DNA of 43,502 nucleotides, from assembly GCA_900471525.1 (NCBI GenBank), contig UCEZ01000044.1, forward strand, positions 1 to 43,502, given 5' to 3'. Origin of the DNA: Hyphomicrobiales bacterium. Lineage in GTDB: Bacteria; Pseudomonadota; Alphaproteobacteria; Rhizobiales; Rhizobiaceae. The notes below the pieces were generated by a model, which was not told the origin of the DNA, made no database searches, and saw only the letters and a list, made by a program, of their open reading frames with translations. Shown one piece after another: positions 25,923-35,126 of the stretch. The translations under genes and the position numbers were made by a program. Positions within the stretch are counted from its first letter, which is position 1, and every line of letters starts with the position of its first letter.

Positions 25923-26534
25923 TTAGTCGGTCTTAGGAACAGCAGATCGGGCATCGGCCTTTGTCTCTGGAATACTACGGTAGCGCCTCTCCGGGTTGTT
26001 CAGTGTCCGACGCTTTCCTTGCTGCTGAAACATGCGAACGCCTTGCCATGTCAATACATAAAAGGCCGCGCCGCAAAGGGCCGCGAGCGGAAGGCCGCCG
26101 ATAAGCATCGGTTTTAGGATCGGATGCCAAAGCGGTCCAAAATCGAGTTGGCCGAGCAGGGAAAACAGGTTGGCCTCACCCACCCAATCCGACGGCTGTC
26201 GACCTAACAGGTAAATGCCAATCCGGTAAGCGGCGGCAAAGATAAGCGGAAAGGTAAGCGGATTGCCAAAAGCTGTCCCGAACGCCGCGGCGATCATGTT
26301 GCCTCTCAAGATAAAAGCGAGGCAAAACGCCATCATGAAGTGAAAGCCCAAGAAAGGCGTACAGGACACGGCGACCCCTGCTGCAACGCCAGCCGCAACA
26401 GCATGGGGCGTAGCTCTCAGTCGAAGCACTCGAATGGCAACATAACGAACAGAACGCGAGATTCCCTTGCGTGGCCAAAACGCGGCGCGAATCCGCTGAG
26501 CCAGTGAGGGCGGCTTGCGTCGTCTAAATAGCAT
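25923..26534 (-). CDS. DUF2062 membrane protein
   Basis: This 203-residue protein has the DUF2062 domain: [26 protein letters not shown], then [21 protein letters not shown]. There are about three or four membrane segments and a polar C-terminus. The ATG at 26534 follows GGAAGGTCAAGGA; an ATG at 26702 lies upstream in frame but without support. The family has no settled function. It precedes nhaA on the same strand with 139 bases between, so a shared operon is possible. Confidence 0.85.
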   Translation of the reverse strand: MLFRRRKPPSLAQRIRAAFWPRKGISRSVRYVAIRVLRLRATPHAVAAGVAAGVAVSCTPFLGFHFMMAFCLAFILRGNMIAAAFGTAFGNPLTFPLIFAAAYRIGIYLLGRQPSDWVGEANLFSLLGQLDFGPLWHPILKPMLIGGLPLAALCGAAFYVLTWQGVRMFQQQGKRRTLNNPERRYRSIPETKADARSAVPKTD

Positions 26535-27089
26535 TCCTTGACCTTCCGCCGCGCGAGCGCTTGGATTTCCGGCTGACGATATTATCGAAAATAATCTAAC
26601 ATTGCCGCGGGCGGATTCCCAACCAGTTGCGCAGATAGGTGTGTGCTCGGACTTTACGGTCTGACGGGACGCAGAGATTGCTCTTGCGATTTGTTCAGAC
26701 ATTTGCCCATGGCAGGGATCTCACAGCCTGGCTTGGGCTGCTGCCGCGGCAGATGACCACTGGCGGAAAGCCGAAACTTTTCGGCATGAGCAAGCGCGGG
26801 ACTCGCTTGCCACGCATTGCTGATCCATCGTGCGCGGGTAGCATGCCGCATCTCGCGCCGACCGCGTGCGTTGGCGGCAAGAAACGGCAGGCATCACCGG
26901 GTGGTATTGCACAAAGGTGTTTCCTTCGAGCCAGCCGCTGCTTAACTGATGGAAGCGGGCGAAGACTCATCGAGGCTCGCGGCGACGATTGTTCCAGGCA
27001 CATCAGGAAGCCGGATATATGTCAGCAGTCGTGACCATCGATCCTCATCAAGTGAGACCGTTGCAATCGGGTGGGGTCCATATTCATCC
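26535..27089. other. intergenic stretch without a recognised gene
   Basis: Divergent region between the DUF2062 gene and the nitrate cluster. Cys/Arg-rich frames on both strands do not resemble proteins. No tRNA or strong stem was seen. Confidence 0.35.
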
Positions 27090-27345
27090 AGACATGAAAT
27101 CGCCGCCGAAGCCCATCCGGAACCCGTTTCCCGGCTGATCGTCGCGCTGGACGCCGCGGCACGCTGGTGCGACGACCCCGAGAACCACAACGCACCAGCC
27201 GAACGCCGCGGCTTTCGCCGTCACACCCGACATTTACCGTTGGCGCTTGAAAAGGATGCCGGCGCTGCGGATGCCGATATCCGCATCGAGGGAACCATGA
27301 ATGGCGACCGCTTCATGGCGCCCAGGTTTTCGACCCGTCCGGGAT
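27090..27345 (+). pseudogene. possible remnant of an NrtA/NasS-like gene
   Basis: A plus-strand frame contains EPVSRLIVALDAAARWCDDPENHN. This recalls the segment of nitrate-sensing or nitrate-binding CmpA/NrtA proteins where a helix with a Trp precedes a run of Asp/Asn (compare [17 protein letters not shown] in nrtA here). The frame then loses similarity and stops at 27345. The rest of such a protein (N-terminal domain and the YSQMVRWGQ region) is missing. The likeness is short, so the call is tentative. Confidence 0.3.
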
Positions 27346-27642
27346 AGCCGATTATGTTGCAGCATTCGCCGTCAAAACAGCCGCACCCGCCACCGGTCCA
27401 CCGGTATGCCTGGCGAAGAAATGTGACATCAGGCATTTTGCATTGCACAAAATTTCCACGCTTGAGCGGCAATGCAAAGCAAGCGCCTATTTTTTTGGCA
27501 GCGCTGGGGATGTGGTGCAAATTCAGTCACGCGGAAAGTTGAACAGAAATCCGTTCAATTTCAATGAGCTAATATTTCCTTCCGAAACTGGCACAGGCTT
27601 TGCTTTGTATGAATTGCTCCGGTCAATGGCGATCGCAGCAGA

Positions 27643-27682
27643 CGAACGCGCGATTAGGCGTTCGCAACCGACATCGACGTCG
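27643..27682 (+). promoter_or_regulatory. leader hairpins, candidate ANTAR (NasT) target
   Basis: Two hairpins stand in tandem. The first is CGAACGC/GCGTTCG (27643-27664) with an 8-base loop. The second is CGAC/GTCG (27669-27682) with hexaloop ATCGAC, which has the A1 and G4 expected of ANTAR targets. The first loop does not fit the ANTAR rule. Position before a terminator and nrtA suits NasT antitermination as known from Azotobacter, Paracoccus and Bradyrhizobium. Confidence 0.4.
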
Positions 27683-27717
27683 CAAGAGTTTTGCAATCCG
27701 GGGTTCCCCCTTCCCGG

Positions 27718-27748
27718 AAACGCAAATCTCTGAGCGGCGTTTTTTATT
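27718..27748 (+). terminator. leader terminator (attenuator) before nrtA
   Basis: AAACGC pairs with GCGTTT, followed by a run of six T. A second stem (TCCGGG/CCCGGA, 27697-27718) adjoins it. It ends about 40 bases before nrtA, so full-length transcription of the nitrate operon would need read-through. Confidence 0.55.
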
Positions 27749-27786
27749 GCCCATTTTTCCCCGTTGCCATCGGAAGGGACTGACAG

Positions 27787-29193
27787 ATGACCGAGAAATT
27801 GACTGGTGCGATCAAGACATTGCTCAACGGAGCGGTGGCCATCTGTTCCGTGATGGCAGTCGGTACCTTCGCGACGCAAGCCGCTGCCGAAACACTGGCT
27901 CTTGAAAAGGACGAACTGAAGCTCGGCTTCATCAAGCTCACCGACATGGCGCCACTGGCGATCGCCTATGAAAAGGGCTTCTTCGAAGACGAGGGGCTCT
28001 ACGTCACACTGGAGCCGCAGGCCAACTGGAAGGTGCTGCTCGACCGCGTGATCACCGGCGAACTGGATGGCGCCCATATGCTGGCAGGCCAGCCGCTCGC
28101 CGCAACGATCGGCTATGGCACCAAGTCTCACATCGTGACGCCCTTCTCGATGGACCTCAATGGCAACGGCATTACCGTTTCCAACGCCGTCTGGGAGATG
28201 ATGAAGGCGAACGTGCCCGCCGGCGCCGACGGCAAGCCGGCCCATCCGATCAAGGCCGACGCCCTGAAGCCGGTGGTCGACAAGTTCAAGGCGGACGGCA
28301 AGCCGTTCAATCTTGGCATGGTCTTCCCGGTTTCGACCCACAATTACGAACTGCGCTACTGGCTCGCTTCCGGCGACATCAATCCCGGCTTCTACTCGCC
28401 GGCAGACGTCTCCGGCCAGATCAAGGGCGACGCACTTCTCTCCGTCACGCCGCCACCGCAGATGCCGGCAACCCTCGAAGCCGGCACGATCGTCGGCTAT
28501 TCGGTCGGCGAACCCTGGAACCAGGCCGCCGTCTTCAAGGGAATCGGCGTACCCGTCGTCACCGACTACGAGATCTGGAAGAACAATCCGGAAAAAGTGT
28601 TCGGCCTGACCGAGGACTTCGTCGAGCAGAACCCCAATACGACGCTGGCCCTGACCAAGGCGCTGATCCGCGCGGCGATGTGGCTTGACGAAAACAACAA
28701 CGCCAATCGGGCCGAGGCGGTCGAAATCCTGTCGCGCAAGGAATATGTCGGCGCCGACGCGAAGGTTATCGCCAATTCGATGACCGGAACCTTCGAATAC
28801 GAAAAGGGTGACAAGCGCGAGGTGCCGGACTTCAACGTCTTCTTCCGCTACAACGCGACCTATCCCTTCTATTCCGACGCCATCTGGTACCTGACGCAGA
28901 TGCGCCGTTGGGGCCAGATCCCCGAATTCAAGGACGACGCCTGGTACGCGGAGACCGCCAAGTCCGTCTACAAGCCGGATGTCTACCTGAAGGCCGCAAA
29001 GATGCTGGTCGAAGAAGGCAAGGCCAAGGACGCCGACTTCCCCTGGAACAGCGACGGCTACAAGGCGCCCACCTCCGATTTCATCGACGGCGTCAGCTAT
29101 GACGGCAAAAATCCGAATGCCTACATCGACTCCCTGAAAATCGGCCTCAAGGGCCAGCAGAAGATCGACGGCTCCGAGATCGTCGGCGGCTGA
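27787..29193 (+). CDS. nrtA: nitrate ABC transporter, substrate-binding protein
   Basis: This 468-residue CmpA/NrtA-family periplasmic protein has a signal peptide (to about residue 34, ATQAAAE). Then come [20 protein letters not shown] and [20 protein letters not shown], both typical of nitrate binders. The frame runs intact through [10 protein letters not shown] to the end. It binds nitrate (or nitrite) and passes it to the NrtB permease. GGAAGGGACTGACAG upstream supports the ATG. It is the first gene of a six-gene operon that leads to nasA. Confidence 0.93.
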   Translation: MTEKLTGAIKTLLNGAVAICSVMAVGTFATQAAAETLALEKDELKLGFIKLTDMAPLAIAYEKGFFEDEGLYVTLEPQANWKVLLDRVITGELDGAHMLAGQPLAATIGYGTKSHIVTPFSMDLNGNGITVSNAVWEMMKANVPAGADGKPAHPIKADALKPVVDKFKADGKPFNLGMVFPVSTHNYELRYWLASGDINPGFYSPADVSGQIKGDALLSVTPPPQMPATLEAGTIVGYSVGEPWNQAAVFKGIGVPVVTDYEIWKNNPEKVFGLTEDFVEQNPNTTLALTKALIRAAMWLDENNNANRAEAVEILSRKEYVGADAKVIANSMTGTFEYEKGDKREVPDFNVFFRYNATYPFYSDAIWYLTQMRRWGQIPEFKDDAWYAETAKSVYKPDVYLKAAKMLVEEGKAKDADFPWNSDGYKAPTSDFIDGVSYDGKNPNAYIDSLKIGLKGQQKIDGSEIVGG

Positions 29194-29228
29194 TCCCACC
29201 CTTCCTGACACCTACAAGGCAAGCATAG

Positions 29229-30314
29229 ATGGCACACGCAACCGATACCATCGACACCGGCAAGCTCGACAGCGCAATGCGCCGGGAACGCCTCTTCCAG
29301 CGCATCAACAAGGCCGCCACATGGCTCAACATTCTCGGGCTCGGCTGGGTTACGCCGATCCTGAGAATCGCTGCCGGCGACAGCGTTCGCGAACAGATGG
29401 CAGAAATCCGCAAGACCCTGGTCATCCCGCTTGCCGGCATCCTGCTCTTCCTGGTCGCCTGGGGTGCACTGGCGCCGACGATCAAGACGTCGCTCGGCGC
29501 CGTACCCGGCCCGGTCGAGGTCTTCGAACAGGCAGGCACCCTGTGGCAGGATCACTTCGCAGAGCGTCAAAAGGCGGCGGCATTCTACCAGCGTCAGGAC
29601 GAACGCAATGCCAAGCTCGTGGCCGAAGGCAAGGCGGGCGAGGTCAAGAATCGCACCTATACCGGCAAACCTACCTATGTCGATCAGATCCTGACCTCGC
29701 TGCTGACCGTCGGTCTCGGCTTCCTGTTCGGCAGCATCATCGCCATTCCGCTCGGAATTGCCTCGGGCCTGTCGCGCACGATCAATGGTGCGATCAACCC
29801 GCTGATCCAGATATTCAAGCCGGTCTCCCCGCTTGCCTGGCTGCCGATCGTTACCATGATCGTCTCGGCTCTCTACGTAGACCCGTCGGACATGCTGCCG
29901 AAGTCGCTCGTGATCTCGGCCGTCACCGTCACCCTCTGTTCGCTGTGGCCGACGCTCATCAACACCGCGCTCGGCGTCGCATCGATCGACAAGGATCTCG
30001 TCAATGTCGGCAAGGTTCTGCAGCTTTCGACGGCGACCACGATCCGCAAGCTGGTCCTGCCTTCCGCCCTGCCGCTGATCTTCACCGGCCTGCGGCTGGC
30101 GCTCGGTGTGGGCTGGATGGTGCTGATCGCGGCCGAGATGCTGGCGCAGAACCCTGGCCTTGGAAAGTTCGTCTGGGATGAATTCCAGAACGGTTCCGAA
30201 ACCTCGCTCGCCCGCATCATGGTTGCAGTTCTGACGATCGGCATCATCGGGTTCGCCCTGGATCGCGTCATGTTCGCGCTCCAGTCCGCCTTCACCTTCT
30301 CGGCCAATCGATAA
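29229..30314 (+). CDS. nrtB: nitrate ABC transporter, permease
   Basis: This 361-residue membrane protein has the BPD/SsuC-type permease fold. The helices include LLTVGLGFLFGSIIAIPLGI and the EAA-like loop GVGWMVLIAAEMLAQNPGLG. An extended N-terminus with a helix at residues 60-80 and a polar segment is usual in NrtB. It lies 35 bases after nrtA with AAGGCAAGC as ribosome site. Confidence 0.92.
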   Translation: MAHATDTIDTGKLDSAMRRERLFQRINKAATWLNILGLGWVTPILRIAAGDSVREQMAEIRKTLVIPLAGILLFLVAWGALAPTIKTSLGAVPGPVEVFEQAGTLWQDHFAERQKAAAFYQRQDERNAKLVAEGKAGEVKNRTYTGKPTYVDQILTSLLTVGLGFLFGSIIAIPLGIASGLSRTINGAINPLIQIFKPVSPLAWLPIVTMIVSALYVDPSDMLPKSLVISAVTVTLCSLWPTLINTALGVASIDKDLVNVGKVLQLSTATTIRKLVLPSALPLIFTGLRLALGVGWMVLIAAEMLAQNPGLGKFVWDEFQNGSETSLARIMVAVLTIGIIGFALDRVMFALQSAFTFSANR

Positions 30315-30323
30315 GGACCGCCG

Positions 30324-32087
30324 ATGACCATTCTCGAACTCAGCGACGTCTCGAAATCCTACGGCCAGGGGAAGAGCCGAAACGACGTTCTGGCGAACGT
30401 CAATCTGAAGGTGAAGGAAGGCGAGTTCATTGCCATTGTCGGATTTTCCGGTGCCGGCAAGACGACGCTGATCTCCCTTCTGGCCGGCCTTGTAAAGCCG
30501 GATTCGGGCGCAGTGCTCTTCCGCGGCAAGGAAGTGGCCGGTCCCGGTCCGGAACGCGGTGTCGTGTTTCAGTCGTATTCCCTGATGCCCTGGCTGACGG
30601 TGGACGCCAATGTATCGCTAGCCGTCGATAGCGTCTTCAAGACGAAGAACAGGACGGAACGCAAGGAGATCGTATCGCGCTACGTCAGCATGGTCGGCCT
30701 TGCTCATGCGAAAGATCGCAAGCCTGCCGAACTTTCCGGCGGCATGCGCCAGCGCGTTGCCGTGGCGCGCGCTCTGGCGATGCAGCCCGAAGTGTTGCTG
30801 ATGGACGAGCCGCTCTCAGCACTCGACGCGCTGACCCGGTCCAAGCTGCAGGACGAATTTGCCGCGATCTCCGAACAGGAAAAGAAGACCATCATTCTCG
30901 TCACCAACGACGTCGACGAGGCGATCCTGCTTGCCGATCGCATCATTCCGCTGACGCCCGGTCCGAACGCAACACTTGGGCCGAGCTTCGACGTCGCGCT
31001 AGAGCGCCCACGCGTTCGCAGCGAGATGAATTCCGATGCAGAATTCATCCGTCTGCGGGCCGCCGTCACGGCCTACCTCATGGATGTCGGCGCTGCCCGC
31101 AACACGTCGGCAGGCCGCATCATCGAACTGCCCAACGTCATTCCGATCACGCAGAAGCTCGGCAAAGACAAGCTTCCGGCCGCCTACGAACGGGCCGCCC
31201 GCACCGTCGTAGAGCGACGTTTCGTGGAGTTCTCTGAGGTTCGCAAGACTTACGCCACCCCGAAGGGTCCGCTGACGGTCGTCGATGGCTTTGATCTGAA
31301 AATCAACAAAGGCGAATTCATCTCGGTGATCGGCCATTCCGGCTGCGGCAAGTCGACCGTCCTGTCGATGGCAGCAGGGCTGAATTCGATCTCGGGTGGC
31401 GGCATCATCCTCGACGGCAAGGAAATCTCAGGTGCCGGGCCGGATCGCGCCGTCGTGTTCCAGTCCCCCTCCCTGATGCCATGGCTGACGGCGCGCGAGA
31501 ATGTCGCCCTCGGCGTCGATCGCGTCTATCCCACTGCGTCGTCGGCGGAGCGCAGGGACATCGTCGAATATTATCTGGAAAAGGTCGGCCTCGGCGATTC
31601 CATGCACCGCATCGCCGCCGATCTCTCGAACGGCATGAAGCAACGCGTCGGCATTGCGCGCGCTTTCGCGCTTTCGCCCAAGCTGCTGCTCCTCGATGAA
31701 CCCTTCGGGATGCTCGACAGCCTGACACGTTGGGAATTGCAGGAAGTGCTGATGGATGTCTGGGCCCGCACAAAGGTGACAGCCATCTGCGTGACGCACG
31801 ACGTCGATGAAGCGATCCTGCTCGCCGACCGCGTGGTGATGATGTCGAACGGCCCCAACGCCCGCATCGGCAACATCATGGATGTGCATCTGCCGCGTCC
31901 ACGCAGCCGCAAGGCCCTGCTCGCGCATCGCGACTACTACGCCTATCGCGAAGAACTCATCGATTTCCTCGAAGCCTACGAGGGCGGCGCCAATCCTTCG
32001 CCCGAACGCCTCGAAACAATCCGGCAGAAGCGTGCCGCTCGTCTCGAAGAGACCGGCAGCTCCCTTCCCAGAACCGCAGCGGAGTAA
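30324..32087 (+). CDS. nrtC: nitrate ABC transporter, fused double ATP-binding protein
   Basis: Two ABC ATPase domains are joined in 587 residues. The first has Walker [11 protein letters not shown], signature [15 protein letters not shown] and Walker [13 protein letters not shown]. The second has [25 protein letters not shown] and [12 protein letters not shown]. Each half is like a NrtC/NrtD ATPase. The second signature is LSNG instead of LSGG, a change common in this family. One gene thus supplies both ATPase subunits for NrtB. It starts nine bases after nrtB and stops five bases before nirB. Confidence 0.92.
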   Translation: MTILELSDVSKSYGQGKSRNDVLANVNLKVKEGEFIAIVGFSGAGKTTLISLLAGLVKPDSGAVLFRGKEVAGPGPERGVVFQSYSLMPWLTVDANVSLAVDSVFKTKNRTERKEIVSRYVSMVGLAHAKDRKPAELSGGMRQRVAVARALAMQPEVLLMDEPLSALDALTRSKLQDEFAAISEQEKKTIILVTNDVDEAILLADRIIPLTPGPNATLGPSFDVALERPRVRSEMNSDAEFIRLRAAVTAYLMDVGAARNTSAGRIIELPNVIPITQKLGKDKLPAAYERAARTVVERRFVEFSEVRKTYATPKGPLTVVDGFDLKINKGEFISVIGHSGCGKSTVLSMAAGLNSISGGGIILDGKEISGAGPDRAVVFQSPSLMPWLTARENVALGVDRVYPTASSAERRDIVEYYLEKVGLGDSMHRIAADLSNGMKQRVGIARAFALSPKLLLLDEPFGMLDSLTRWELQEVLMDVWARTKVTAICVTHDVDEAILLADRVVMMSNGPNARIGNIMDVHLPRPRSRKALLAHRDYYAYREELIDFLEAYEGGANPSPERLETIRQKRAARLEETGSSLPRTAAE

Positions 32088-32092
32088 ATCCA

Positions 32093-34543
32093 ATGGCTGA
32101 AAAACTCGTCATCATCGGCAATGGCATGGCGCCCGGGCGCATGCTGGAGCACCTTTTCGAACAAGCTCCCGGCCAATACGACGTCACGATCTTCAACGCC
32201 GAACCGCGCGTCAATTACGACCGCATCATGCTGTCGCCGGTGCTTTCGGGTGAGAAGACCTACGAGCAGATCGTCATCCATGGAGACGGCTGGTACATCG
32301 AACACGGCATCACGCTCTACAAGGGCCATAAGATCGTTTCGATCGACCGCGACAAAAAGACCGTCACCTCCGATCACGGCATCACCGAAAGCTACGACAA
32401 GCTGGTCATCGCCACCGGCTCCGTGCCCTTCATCATCCCGGTGCCCGGCAAGGATCTGCCCGGCGTCATCACCTATCGCGATCTCGACGACGTACAGGCG
32501 ATGCTGCTCGCCGCCCAGTCGCGCGAAAAGGCTGTCGTCATCGGCGGCGGCCTGCTCGGGCTCGAAGCAGCCGCCGGCCTTGCCTCACGCGGCATGGATG
32601 TGACCGTGCTGCACGTGATGCCGACGCTGATGGAGCGCCAACTCGATCCGGCCGCCGGCTACCTCCTGCAGAAAGCCGTCGAGGAACGCGGCATCAAGGT
32701 CATCTGCAAGGCCAACACCAAGCAGATCGTCGGCGACGGCAAGGTCGAAGGCATCGAGCTCGACAACGGCACGATCATCCCCGCGACACTGGTCGTCATG
32801 GCCGTCGGCATCCGTCCGAATGCTAATATTGCCAAGGAAGCGGGGCTTGCTGTCAATCGCGGCATCGTCGTCGATGCCGGCATGCAGACTTCCGACGGTG
32901 ACATTTTGGCGCTTGGCGAATGCGCCGAGGTCGGCGGCATGGTCTACGGCCTCGTCGCGCCGCTCTACGAAATGGCCCGCATCGCCGCTTCGCATCTCGC
33001 CGGCGATCGCACGCCCGCCTTCGTCCACTCCGATACGCCGACGAAGCTCAAGGTCACCGGCATCAATCTCTTCTCGCTCGGCGACTTTGCCGAAGGCGAC
33101 GACCGCGAGGAGATCGTGCTGCGCGACGCGACGGCCGGCGTCTACAAGCGGCTGGTGCTCAAGGACAACCGCATCATCGGCACCGTGCTTTACGGCGAAA
33201 CGGCCGACGGCGCATGGTTCAACGACCTGAAGAAGAAAGCCACCGATATCTCGGAGATGCGCGAAACGCTCATTTTCGGCCAGGCCTACCAGGGAGGGTC
33301 CCCGCTGGACCCTACGGCGGCCGTTGCAGCCTTGCCGGATGATGCGGAAATCTGCGGCTGCAACGGCGTCTGCAAGGGCAAGATCACGAGCGCTATCACA
33401 GGCAAGGGACTGACCTCGCTCGACGACGTGCGAGCCCACACCAAAGCGTCGGCTTCCTGCGGATCCTGCACCGGCCTCGTCGAACAGCTGATGACCATCA
33501 CGCTCGGCGACATCTACAATCCGGCCGCCGTCCAGCCGATGTGCAAATGCACCGAGCTTGGCCATGACGACGTGCGCCGCCTGATCAAGGCCAAGGGTCT
33601 GAAGACCATTCCGGCCGTCATGCAGGAACTGGAGTGGAAGACCTCCTGCGGCTGCGCCAAATGTCGCCCGGCCCTCAACTACTACCTCGTCTGCGACTGG
33701 CCGGACGAATATGCCGACGACTACCAGTCGCGCTTCATCAATGAGCGTGTCCACGCCAACATCCAGAAGGACGGCACCTATTCCGTCGTGCCGCGCATGT
33801 GGGGCGGCGTCACCAATTCCGGCGAGCTGCGCGCCATCGCCGATGTGGTCGACAAGTTCGAAATCCCGATGGTCAAGGTCACCGGCGGCCAGCGCATCGA
33901 CCTTCTCGGCATCGAGAAGGAAGACCTGCCCGCCGTCTGGGCCGATCTCGGCAAGGCCGGTTTCGTCTCCGGCCAAGCCTACGCCAAGGGCCTGCGCACG
34001 GTAAAAACCTGCGTCGGCTCCGACTGGTGCCGCTTCGGCACCCAGGATTCGACCGGGCTCGGCATCCGCATCGAGAAGTTCATGTGGGGCTCCTGGACGC
34101 CGGCCAAGCTCAAGATGGCCGTCTCCGGCTGTCCGCGAAACTGCGCCGAGGCGACCTGCAAGGACATCGGTGTCATCTGCGTCGATTCGGGCTTCGAGAT
34201 CCATTTTGCAGGGGCTGCCGGTCTCGACATCAAAGGCACCGAAGTCCTTGGCCTCGTGAAAACCGAGGACGAGGCTTTGCAACACATCGTGGCGCTGACG
34301 CAGATGTACCGAGAGCAGGGCCGCTATCTCGAGCGCATCTACAAATGGGCCAAGCGCATCGGGCTCGACGAAATCCGCCGCCAGATCATGGGCGATGCGG
34401 ACAAGCGCCAAGCCTATTACGAGCGCTTCGTCTTCTCCCAGAAATTCGCCCAGGTCGACCCCTGGTCGGAGCGCGTCTCCGGCAAGGACAAGCATGAGTT
34501 TCGGCCGATGGCAACGGTCGGATACTCGGAAGCGGCGGAGTAA
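32093..34543 (+). CDS. nirB: assimilatory nitrite reductase [NAD(P)H], large subunit
   Basis: This 816-residue enzyme reduces nitrite to ammonium. An N-terminal FAD/NADH reductase (VIIGNGMAPGRMLEHL; later VVIGGGLLGLEAAAGLASRG) is followed by BFD-type [2Fe-2S] sites (CGCNGVCKG with CGSC; CKCTELG with CGCAKC). The siroheme/[4Fe-4S] domain has TCVGSDWCRFGTQ and SGCPRNCAEATCKDIG. Everything expected is present and the frame is intact. It lies directly downstream of the transporter and five bases before nirD. Siroheme is needed but no cysG follows in the window. Confidence 0.96.
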   Translation: MAEKLVIIGNGMAPGRMLEHLFEQAPGQYDVTIFNAEPRVNYDRIMLSPVLSGEKTYEQIVIHGDGWYIEHGITLYKGHKIVSIDRDKKTVTSDHGITESYDKLVIATGSVPFIIPVPGKDLPGVITYRDLDDVQAMLLAAQSREKAVVIGGGLLGLEAAAGLASRGMDVTVLHVMPTLMERQLDPAAGYLLQKAVEERGIKVICKANTKQIVGDGKVEGIELDNGTIIPATLVVMAVGIRPNANIAKEAGLAVNRGIVVDAGMQTSDGDILALGECAEVGGMVYGLVAPLYEMARIAASHLAGDRTPAFVHSDTPTKLKVTGINLFSLGDFAEGDDREEIVLRDATAGVYKRLVLKDNRIIGTVLYGETADGAWFNDLKKKATDISEMRETLIFGQAYQGGSPLDPTAAVAALPDDAEICGCNGVCKGKITSAITGKGLTSLDDVRAHTKASASCGSCTGLVEQLMTITLGDIYNPAAVQPMCKCTELGHDDVRRLIKAKGLKTIPAVMQELEWKTSCGCAKCRPALNYYLVCDWPDEYADDYQSRFINERVHANIQKDGTYSVVPRMWGGVTNSGELRAIADVVDKFEIPMVKVTGGQRIDLLGIEKEDLPAVWADLGKAGFVSGQAYAKGLRTVKTCVGSDWCRFGTQDSTGLGIRIEKFMWGSWTPAKLKMAVSGCPRNCAEATCKDIGVICVDSGFEIHFAGAAGLDIKGTEVLGLVKTEDEALQHIVALTQMYREQGRYLERIYKWAKRIGLDEIRRQIMGDADKRQAYYERFVFSQKFAQVDPWSERVSGKDKHEFRPMATVGYSEAAE

Positions 34544-34548
34544 CGGAC

Positions 34549-34884
34549 ATGGAAACGAACTGGATCGCAATCGGCGACATCTCCGACATCCCGCTGCGCG
34601 GCGCGCGCTGCGTCAAGACCCCGCAAGGCAAGATCGCTGTGTTCCGCACGGCCGAAAACGAGGTCTTCGCCATCGAGGATCACTGCCCCCACAAGGGTGG
34701 ACCGCTGAGCCAAGGCATCGTTCACGGCAAGGCGGTCACCTGCCCGCTGCACAACTGGGTGATCTCGCTCGAAAGCGGCAAGGCGCTCGGCGCCGATGAA
34801 GGCGAGGTCAAGACCATCGCTGTTCGCAACGAGGACGGTGCGCTCTCCATCGCGCTCGAAAGCCTGATGATGGCGGCGGAATAG
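34549..34884 (+). CDS. nirD: assimilatory nitrite reductase, small Rieske subunit
   Basis: This 111-residue Rieske-type protein has the cluster ligands Cys46-His48 (HCPHKGG) and Cys65-His68 (CPLHNW). It is the usual partner of NirB and passes electrons to it. It starts five bases after nirB. Its tail is followed by a RIME-like palindromic element, so it is separated from nasA by about 240 bases. Confidence 0.95.
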   Translation: METNWIAIGDISDIPLRGARCVKTPQGKIAVFRTAENEVFAIEDHCPHKGGPLSQGIVHGKAVTCPLHNWVISLESGKALGADEGEVKTIAVRNEDGALSIALESLMMAAE

Positions 34885-34902
34885 GCGCATGGAGCAAGGA
34901 AC

Positions 34903-35089
34903 ACCCCCCTCTGTCCCTTCGGGACATCTCCCCCTCAAGGGGGGAGATCGGACGGCATATGCCGCTGCCTCGTACAGCAATTTTAGCGTCTGGAAGATGC
35001 GCGTTGCGGTTGGAGGACACGAACGGCGCGGCAGGCTCCCGATCTCCCCCCTTGAGGGGGAGATGTCAGCAAAGCTGACAGAGGGGGGT
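34903..35089. repeat. RIME-like palindromic mosaic element between nirD and nasA
   Basis: Two arms of about 50 bases (34903-34951 and 35039-35089) are inverted copies of each other. They match except in the small hairpin loop (CCCTTCGGGA in one, CAGCTTTGCTGA in the other). Each arm itself holds a stem built from ATCTCCCCCT and AGGGGGGAGAT. Such CTCCCCCTCAAGGGGGGAGA arms are characteristic of rhizobial intergenic mosaic elements (RIME1 type). The transcript would form a long stem between the two genes. Confidence 0.75.
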
Positions 35090-35126
35090 GGTTGCAACGA
35101 ATGCCGGAGCCAGTGGAGGCACGCTC

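Noticed and set aside
27523..29211. 562-codon minus-strand open frame opposite nrtA
   Set aside because: A shadow of nrtA; composition is Val/Gly/Asp-rich without motifs, while nrtA has signal peptide, family motifs and ribosome site.
32585..34570. 661-codon minus-strand open frame opposite nirB
   Set aside because: It mirrors codon structure of the clearly conserved nirB/nirD genes in high-GC DNA and shows no domain motifs of its own.
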